Shown here: positions 6,736 through 11,598 of the stretch, piece by piece
Numbering within the stretch: the stretch's first letter is position 1
Layout of the letters: each line of letters starts with the position of its first letter
Origin: CAISIP01 sp041581405
GTDB lineage: Bacteria; Pseudomonadota; Gammaproteobacteria; Burkholderiales; Burkholderiaceae_C
Direction: 5' to 3'
Assembly (NCBI GenBank): GCA_041581405.1
Contig: JBFIDI010000143.1
Span: 1-11,598, forward strand
Length of the DNA: 11,598 nt
Notes under the pieces: model-generated
What the model saw: only the letters and a program-made list of their open reading frames with translations
What the model was told of the DNA's origin: nothing
Database searches by the model: none
Position numbers and translations under genes: made by a program

Positions 6736-6754
6736 GCAGATCGTCAGGATCTGC
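6736..6754 (+). other. Second hairpin in the regulator-acyltransferase gap
   Basis: GCAGATC (6736-6742) and GATCTGC (6748-6754) form a perfect 7-bp dyad around GTCAG, followed by TCCTTGTCC. It could be a weak terminator backing up the hairpin at 6657-6682, or an operator for the downstream acyltransferase genes. Neither role can be decided from sequence alone. Confidence 0.35.
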
Positions 6755-6887
6755 TCCTTGTCCAGACCTCGGTGAAGCCCACCCGCCACTGCGTGGCTCT
6801 GCGGCAACGGCAGCCGCTTACACTTTCCAGCGCCCGCCGATGCCCCGGAGCATCCTCGCCCCCGACTGTCCGTTACCTAGAGGACAC
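6755..6887 (+). promoter_or_regulatory. Probable promoter and ribosome-binding region of the acyltransferase module
   Basis: A -10-like TACACT lies at 6819-6824 within CTTACACTTT; no good -35 box is seen at the correct distance. A small GCGGC/GCCGC dyad (6801-6817) sits just before it. The Shine-Dalgarno AGAGGA (6879-6884) three bases before ATG 6888 decides the start of the next gene over an in-frame ATG at 6840. The promoter call is weak; the ribosome-binding site is strong. Confidence 0.35.
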
Positions 6888-8462
6888 ATGCTTTTCAGCT
6901 CATACGAGTTCCTGTTCGCGTTCCTGCCACTGACGCTTGCCGGTTATTTCCTGGTTGCCCGGTGGGGTCGGGAGCCGGCCATCGCGTGGCTGGTCATGAG
7001 TTCCCTGTTCTTCTACGGCTGGTGGAACCCGGTCTATCTGGTGTTGATCATCGGATCGATGTTCGTCAACTTTGGACTCGGACGGACATTGAGCCGGCTG
7101 CCGGGGCGGCAAGGATCCCCGGGCCGGATCTGGCTCGCCATTGGCGTCACCTTCAATCTGGGTTTGATCGCCTACTTCAAGTATGCGAATTTCGCCGTGA
7201 ACACGGTGAACGACCTGGCTGGAACCAGCTTGTACCTGGAGCACATCGTCCTGCCGCTGGCCATATCGTTCTTCACCTTTCAGCAGATTGCCTACCTCGT
7301 CGACGCCAGAAAGGGAATCACGCGCGAGTACAGCTTCATGCATTACGCGCTCTTCGTGACGTTTTTCCCTCAACTGATTGCCGGCCCCATCGTCCACCAC
7401 AAGGACATGCTTTCCCAGTTCATGCGCGCAGATGCCATGAAACCTCATGCGTCGAACATGTCGATCGGGCTGACCATCTTCGCAATCGGCTTGTTCAAGA
7501 AAACCGTGCTGGCCGACGGAGTTGCCCAATATGCAACACCAGTCTTCGAATCCGCCGCGCGGGGCGACACCCTGAGCCTTTTCACGGCATGGGGTGGCGC
7601 CCTTGCCTACACGCTGCAACTCTATTTCGACTTCTCCGGCTATTCCGACATGGCCATCGGCGGGGCCCGCATCTTCGGCATCAAGCTTCCGCTCAATTTC
7701 CACTCGCCGTATCGGGCGACGAGCATCATCGAATTCTGGCGCCGCTGGCACATGACACTGTCGCAGTTTCTGCGCGACTACCTGTACATTGCACTCGGTG
7801 GCAATCGCGGCTCCAGCCTGCATCGCTATCGCAACCTGCTGTTGACGATGCTGCTGGGAGGCCTGTGGCACGGTGCCGGATGGACATTCGTCATCTGGGG
7901 TGGTTTGCATGGGATCTACCTGACCGTGAACCACCTGTGGCGCCGTGTCGCCCCCGGTTTCAGCCGTGACGACAACCATGTGCTCACCCGATCGTTCGGC
8001 TGGCTCGTGACCTTCCTGGCTGTGGTCATCGGATGGGTCTTTTTTCGCGCTGCGGACGGTGCCACGGCCGTTTCCATGTTGGCGAGCATGGCCGGAATGC
8101 ACGGCGTTGCATTGCCCAATGGCATTGCGGTACGTCTGGGCGACTATTGGGGTCCCTTGGAAGCCTTGGGAATCAGCACCTACCTGGGTGGCGGAGCGGA
8201 TTTCGTCCAGACCTGGCTTTGGATCGTATTGCTGCAGCCCGTGGCGCTGTTCTTCCCCAACACGCAGCAGATCATGCGAACGACCGAACCGGCACTGAAT
8301 ACGCATGTCTGCCGCCCCTCGGACGAACTGCCCATGCCGAGCCTACTGTCGAAGCTGAAATGGAAACCCAACTGGCGCTGGGCCGTCTCGGTCGGCGTCG
8401 TGACGACAACAGCGGTTCTCGCCATGACGCGTGTATCCGAGTTCCTCTATTTCCAGTTCTGA
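6888..8462 (+). CDS. MBOAT family O-acyltransferase, AlgI-like
   Basis: A polytopic inner-membrane O-acyltransferase of 524 residues, expected to pass acyl (often acetyl) groups from a cytoplasmic donor across the membrane to an extracytoplasmic partner. The N-terminus MLFSSYEFLFAFLPL and SLFFYGWWNP are characteristic of the AlgI/DltB-like MBOAT family. Later blocks are PQLIAGPIVH (161-170), LYFDFSGYSDMAIG (245-258), FWRRWHMTLSQFLRDYLYI (283-301, His288) and LLGGLWHGAGWTFVIWGGLHG (322-342). His328 is the presumed catalytic histidine of the WHG motif. A last membrane segment ends in FLYFQF, giving the longer C-terminus seen in many non-alginate AlgI homologues. The start is fixed by AGAGGA at 6879-6884. 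The gene is followed after 10 bp by an SGNH-like partner. The acceptor is unknown. Confidence 0.94.
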   Translation: MLFSSYEFLFAFLPLTLAGYFLVARWGREPAIAWLVMSSLFFYGWWNPVYLVLIIGSMFVNFGLGRTLSRLPGRQGSPGRIWLAIGVTFNLGLIAYFKYANFAVNTVNDLAGTSLYLEHIVLPLAISFFTFQQIAYLVDARKGITREYSFMHYALFVTFFPQLIAGPIVHHKDMLSQFMRADAMKPHASNMSIGLTIFAIGLFKKTVLADGVAQYATPVFESAARGDTLSLFTAWGGALAYTLQLYFDFSGYSDMAIGGARIFGIKLPLNFHSPYRATSIIEFWRRWHMTLSQFLRDYLYIALGGNRGSSLHRYRNLLLTMLLGGLWHGAGWTFVIWGGLHGIYLTVNHLWRRVAPGFSRDDNHVLTRSFGWLVTFLAVVIGWVFFRAADGATAVSMLASMAGMHGVALPNGIAVRLGDYWGPLEALGISTYLGGGADFVQTWLWIVLLQPVALFFPNTQQIMRTTEPALNTHVCRPSDELPMPSLLSKLKWKPNWRWAVSVGVVTTTAVLAMTRVSEFLYFQF

Positions 8463-8472
8463 CCTGTGTCGC

Positions 8473-9735
8473 ATGAATGCACATACCCAATATGTTCGGA
8501 TGCTGATCGTCGTGGCACTTGCCGCCGCGGCCATCGCCGCGACATTCAACTTCCTCATCGATCCTTACCGACTGTTCGGCGTCGGAGCCTGGGCCGGAGT
8601 CAACGTGCTGAAACCAGCTTCCGCCGAACGCATGCGCGTGGTGAAACCCTACCTTGCGGAGCGTTTCGTCGCGACCACGGTGATCGGCGGAAATTCACGT
8701 CCGGAACTGGGCCTGGATACCAACAGCCGCTGCTGGCCCGCAAGCCATCGACCGGTATTCAATGCTGGCATCGCCGGAGCCGGCTTCGACATGCAGACCT
8801 TGCTTGCGATGCACGCCAGTGGCACGTCGGCCTCGCGAATCCTTCACGGCGTGGATTTTCTCGACTTCATCCGGCCCAAGGATGCAACGCCGACAAACCA
8901 GGACGCCGGGCAGCCAACCGAGAGTGCCTATGAGCGGCGCCTGATTGTTCCCGGACTGCGTCCCAGGGACATGGACTACTGGACGCAGCGCATGAGCGAC
9001 TATCTGAACGCCCTGTTCTCGCTGACGACCCTCGCCGATTCGGTCCATACCATCGCGGCGCAACGAAACCCCAACGCATCGACCCGCACTGCGAGCGGGT
9101 TCAATCCGGCGAACGACTATCTCGACATCATTCGGGCCGAGGGGCAGCATGTGCTCTTCGCACAAAAGAATCGCGAACTGGCGGACCGGCTCAGCCAGGA
9201 GTTTCAATTGCACTCAGACGACGGCACAGGCGGCGACAGTTTCACGGCTTTGCGTCGACTGATCGACTGGAGCAAGAGCAGAGACATCGAACTCGTTCTC
9301 TTCATCAATCCTTACCATGCCGAGTACCTCGAGGGCCTGGAGCGCAGCGGCCAGTGGCAACTGTTCGAACAATGGAAGCGACTGCTGACCAGCATGGCCG
9401 AGGATGGCGGGGTAGCCCTATGGGATTTCAACACCCTGGACGCCTATGCGTCGGAAGTCCCGCCTGCCCCGGGCGATCGCCGCACGGTTCTTCGTTGGTT
9501 CTGGGAGCCGGCCCACTACCGCAGCGATCTGGGCGACGTCATGCTGGAGCGCATGCTGGGTACGACCTGCCGCGCAGCAGCCGACCGTGCCCCGTTCGGC
9601 GCGCGACTTTCGTCCGGTACGCTTACCGAGCACATGGCCTCTCTTCGCCAACAAATGCGGAGTCGCCTGAAACACGACGGTTCGACCCCGACGCCCTTGA
9701 ACGAAGTCCTCAACCCGGCAACAAGCCGGCCATGA
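8473..9735 (+). CDS. Membrane-anchored SGNH-hydrolase-like protein, partner of the MBOAT acyltransferase
   Basis: A 420-residue protein with a short cytoplasmic start and one N-terminal membrane segment (about 9-29: MLIVVALAAAAIAATFNFLI), so the bulk is expected in the periplasm. The remainder has an SGNH-like motif order: VIGGNSRPELGLD (70-82, candidate Ser75), FNAGIAGAGFDM (96-107, candidate Asn98), INPYHAEYLE (278-287), and WFWEPAHYRSDLGD (342-355), where Glu345/His348 resemble the terminal DxxH pair. In such MBOAT pairs the periplasmic partner takes the acyl group and transfers it to the acceptor; an esterase role is the alternative. The gene begins 10 bp after the MBOAT stop with no good Shine-Dalgarno sequence, suggesting translational coupling. 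ATG 8473 is chosen over the overlapping upstream frame start at 8431; ATG 8500 is another possibility. The fold assignment is from motifs only. Confidence 0.75.
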   Translation: MNAHTQYVRMLIVVALAAAAIAATFNFLIDPYRLFGVGAWAGVNVLKPASAERMRVVKPYLAERFVATTVIGGNSRPELGLDTNSRCWPASHRPVFNAGIAGAGFDMQTLLAMHASGTSASRILHGVDFLDFIRPKDATPTNQDAGQPTESAYERRLIVPGLRPRDMDYWTQRMSDYLNALFSLTTLADSVHTIAAQRNPNASTRTASGFNPANDYLDIIRAEGQHVLFAQKNRELADRLSQEFQLHSDDGTGGDSFTALRRLIDWSKSRDIELVLFINPYHAEYLEGLERSGQWQLFEQWKRLLTSMAEDGGVALWDFNTLDAYASEVPPAPGDRRTVLRWFWEPAHYRSDLGDVMLERMLGTTCRAAADRAPFGARLSSGTLTEHMASLRQQMRSRLKHDGSTPTPLNEVLNPATSRP

Positions 9736-9909
9736 AGGATGCAGCAGGCGCCGGCGTTTCGACGGGCGGCGACAAGCGACGATGCACGCTGCGACGGCCA
9801 TTCGACCTGCAGACGCCTGGCCAGATCTCTCGGGTGGTGGTTGCGGCAGGTCCCGCGGACATTGACATCGATGCGCCAGGACAGCTTGTGCCCCAGTCCA
9901 CGCGATCTC

Positions 9910-9946
9910 GCGAACCTTCGCCCCCGGTCGGGCTTTCAGGGTTCGC
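9910..9946. terminator. Nested hairpin between convergent genes, possible bidirectional terminator
   Basis: GCGAACC (9910-9916) pairs with GGTTCGC (9940-9946), enclosing a second stem GCCC (9920-9923) with GGGC (9930-9933), which is followed by TTT on the plus strand. It lies in the gap between the converging acyltransferase module and flavoprotein gene, where a two-way terminator is expected. The T-run is short, so efficiency is uncertain. The rest of the 9736-9964 gap shows no convincing gene. Confidence 0.45.
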
Positions 9947-9964
9947 ACGCGGCGTTGGGCACCT

Positions 9965-11598
9965 CTACAGAGGACCCCTGCCGTCCGGCCATTCGCCGAA
10001 CGGCTGCTTCTCGAATCGCATCGCACCGTCTGCGTCCTTGTAGATGTTGATCCAGGCTCGCCAGTTCTCGTCGTCGATGTCCGGGTAGTCCAGTCGATAG
10101 TGACTGCATCGGCTTTCCGTGCGCATCATCGAGGCCTTGAGCTTCATTTCCGCCGTGATCAGCATGTTCATGGTTTCATGTGCCAATCGAAGGTGATGCC
10201 GATCGGAGGCGATCAACATGGGGCCATGGTGATCTTTCAGTTCCTCGACATACGCCAGGGCGGCATTCATCATGCGTTCCTTCTTGATGTACAGCACGAA
10301 GTTCGGAATCATGACGCTCTGAAGGATCTGCGTGACCCATGCCGGGCTGTACCCCTTGTCTCGCTTCAAAGGCGCGAGGATCTCCTCCCTGGTTCGCACC
10401 AGCTTGTCCGCGGGAATCGCAATGGCGGCGACAGCCTTGCTTGCACGGGCTGCCGCTTCACCGGCAATCGCTCCCTGGACAGCGGAGCCGGCCATCGAAC
10501 TGCCGATCTGCGTGTAGATTCCGCCGGACATGTGAGACCCCAGGGCATCCCCCGCAGCCCACAAACCGGCAATGGTCGTCATTCCCGTTGCGTCAATGGG
10601 AACGAGGCCTTCGGACTTGTGAATGGCCATGCCGGCTGTCGAGCCGCCCACCGATTCGCCGCCCATGCCGGGTGGGCCTGCGTCAGCCGATCGAGGCGCA
10701 AAAATCGACCGCCAACCCGTTTCTTGCGGCGGTCCTTCCGTCGGGGGTTGGCGTATACGAAACGCTTCAGGCACATAGGGCCCTCCGGTCGCGGCTGCTT
10801 TTGGTTCTTCACCGGGTCCTGCAGCAGGCCCCATTTGTACCGGTCCGCCACCGACATAGGCCTGGTAGTTGAGATCCATGCCCAGGTCATGGTGAATATC
10901 GGCGGAGTTCGTCTTGGGCTTTTCTTCAACCTGTCCATGCCAGTTGTCGTAGCTGGATCCGGAGTTCTGCGCCGACGCCGGGTGGCCATCGTTCCATTCC
11001 TTGCCGGTGATCTTCGCGCCGATGTCGTACGCCATGATGGTGCCGTCGTGCGTGAGATCACACATCGGAAAGCCACTGGGCTTGAAGCCACCGGAACCCG
11101 TGCAAAGGACGACCGTCCTGGCCGAGAACACCAGAACCTTGTTCTCGTCCAGACTGAAGCCGGACGCACCGACAACCCGGCCTTGTTCCTTGTGCAGGTG
11201 GGTGACCATGACGCGTTCGACCAGCGGGATGTTGCGCGCGGTCATGGGTTTGGAGAAGCTCTGGTGACACAGCGGAGAGTCGAAGAAGCCCCATTCGGTC
11301 AACTCGGCCACGCGGTCTGCGGAATGCTCCAGCAGTTGCCGGGTGAACACCGGGTTGTTGGTGCCGATCGCCGAGTCGGCGACCTTTGCCAGGAACTCCT
11401 CGGGGGTCATCTTCGCCTTGTTCTTGTCGTAGGCGAAAACGCCTTTGCCGAAAGGGGTCAGGCCGGAACTTCCCAATCGACCCTTGGAGACCATCATCAC
11501 CCTCGCCCCGGCATCATGTGCCTTGACTGCCGCAAACAGGCCGGCGATGCCACTGCCGATGATCAACACATCGGTTTCCAGGACTTCGTCGACGAAGC
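9965..11598 (-). CDS. FAD-dependent flavoprotein of the fumarate reductase/SdhA/AprA type (N-terminus cut by window edge)
   Basis: This is a large flavoprotein dehydrogenase or reductase subunit. The frame is open to the right edge: the codons before the GTG at 11569 read FVDEVLETD, so the true start lies outside the window and the GTG should not be taken as the start. Numbering from that GTG-coded residue, the FAD Rossmann motif is IIGSGIAGL (3-11), followed by VVLCTGSGGFKPSGF (153-167), LTHDGTIMAYDIGA (172-185), and the second FAD-binding block GLWAAGDALGSHMSGGIYTQIG (335-356). The helical C-terminus has SRCSHYRLDYPDIDDENW (486-503), typical of the family. Gly/Pro-rich sequence at about 239-310 separates the middle from the second FAD block. 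Many such proteins work with an iron-sulfur or ferredoxin partner, possibly encoded outside. The substrate is unknown; sulfur, quinone-linked or alpha/beta-unsaturated acid chemistry are all open. Confidence 0.88.
   Translation of the reverse strand, partial: FVDEVLETDVLIIGSGIAGLFAAVKAHDAGARVMMVSKGRLGSSGLTPFGKGVFAYDKNKAKMTPEEFLAKVADSAIGTNNPVFTRQLLEHSADRVAELTEWGFFDSPLCHQSFSKPMTARNIPLVERVMVTHLHKEQGRVVGASGFSLDENKVLVFSARTVVLCTGSGGFKPSGFPMCDLTHDGTIMAYDIGAKITGKEWNDGHPASAQNSGSSYDNWHGQVEEKPKTNSADIHHDLGMDLNYQAYVGGGPVQMGPAAGPGEEPKAAATGGPYVPEAFRIRQPPTEGPPQETGWRSIFAPRSADAGPPGMGGESVGGSTAGMAIHKSEGLVPIDATGMTTIAGLWAAGDALGSHMSGGIYTQIGSSMAGSAVQGAIAGEAAARASKAVAAIAIPADKLVRTREEILAPLKRDKGYSPAWVTQILQSVMIPNFVLYIKKERMMNAALAYVEELKDHHGPMLIASDRHHLRLAHETMNMLITAEMKLKASMMRTESRCSHYRLDYPDIDDENWRAWINIYKDADGAMRFEKQPFGEWPDGRGPL

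Noticed and set aside
6755..6840. Possible small RNA or tRNA suggested by short stems in the gap
   Set aside because: No cloverleaf, T-loop or anticodon arm could be drawn; the stems are short and isolated.
6840..6887. In-frame ATG at 6840 as the MBOAT start
   Set aside because: The extra 16 residues are Pro-rich, have no Shine-Dalgarno sequence, and would precede the usual family N-terminus. AGAGGA sits directly before ATG 6888.
6900..8306. 468-codon minus-strand open frame opposite the MBOAT gene
   Set aside because: The translation is a Gln/Gly/His/Glu-rich shadow; the plus strand has an unambiguous MBOAT protein with a good ribosome-binding site.
9732..10043. A 103-codon plus-strand frame whose ATG overlaps the SGNH-like gene stop as ATGA
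   Set aside because: The product is low-complexity, Pro/Arg/Gly-rich and resembles no family. Its last 79 bases run antisense into the flavoprotein gene, and it spans the nested hairpin. It is most likely non-coding, although the overlap is notable.
11569..11569. GTG at 11569 as the start of the flavoprotein
   Set aside because: The same frame stays open upstream to the edge, reading FVDEVLETD, and the GTG lies only two residues before the FAD motif IIGSGIAG. The true start is outside the window.

Overview
The window is GC-rich DNA with tightly packed genes, many overlapping by an ATGA. It looks like a chromosomal segment of a Pseudomonadota bacterium, most likely a betaproteobacterium. That guess rests on GC content, on the branched-chain-type ABC transporter paired with a divergent amidase/GntR operon, and on gene style; no marker gene fixes the taxon. 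I found no tRNA, rRNA, CRISPR array, insertion sequence, integrase or attachment site.

Left part (1-3046, minus strand): a branched-chain amino-acid/amide-type ABC importer. It is read as periplasmic binding protein, then permease LivH, then permease LivM, which runs off the left edge. The two ATPase genes are presumably just outside.

Middle (3047-6647): a 212-bp divergent control region with operator-like repeats. From it a plus-strand operon leaves: a small NTF2/SnoaL-like protein, a polysaccharide-deacetylase/PuuE-allantoinase-like protein, an AMI1-like amidase-signature amidase, and a GntR/FCD regulator. The first three genes are joined by two ATGA overlaps. The simplest reading is one import-and-degrade unit. 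The transporter brings in a small amide, ureide or amino-acid-like compound, the deacetylase-like and amidase enzymes cleave C-N bonds in it, and the GntR protein controls both arms through the shared intergenic region. The substrate is not evident.

Right part (6648-9735, plus strand): after hairpins that may end the regulator transcript comes a two-gene module. It holds an AlgI-like MBOAT O-acyltransferase and a membrane-anchored protein with an SGNH-hydrolase-like motif layout. Together they probably move acyl groups across the inner membrane onto an extracytoplasmic glycan or other acceptor. No polysaccharide synthesis genes are visible beside them.

Right edge (9965-11598, minus strand): a large FAD-dependent fumarate-reductase/succinate-dehydrogenase/AprA-type flavoprotein, convergent with the acyltransferase module and lacking its N-terminus because the window ends. 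A hairpin-rich 229-bp gap separates the two.
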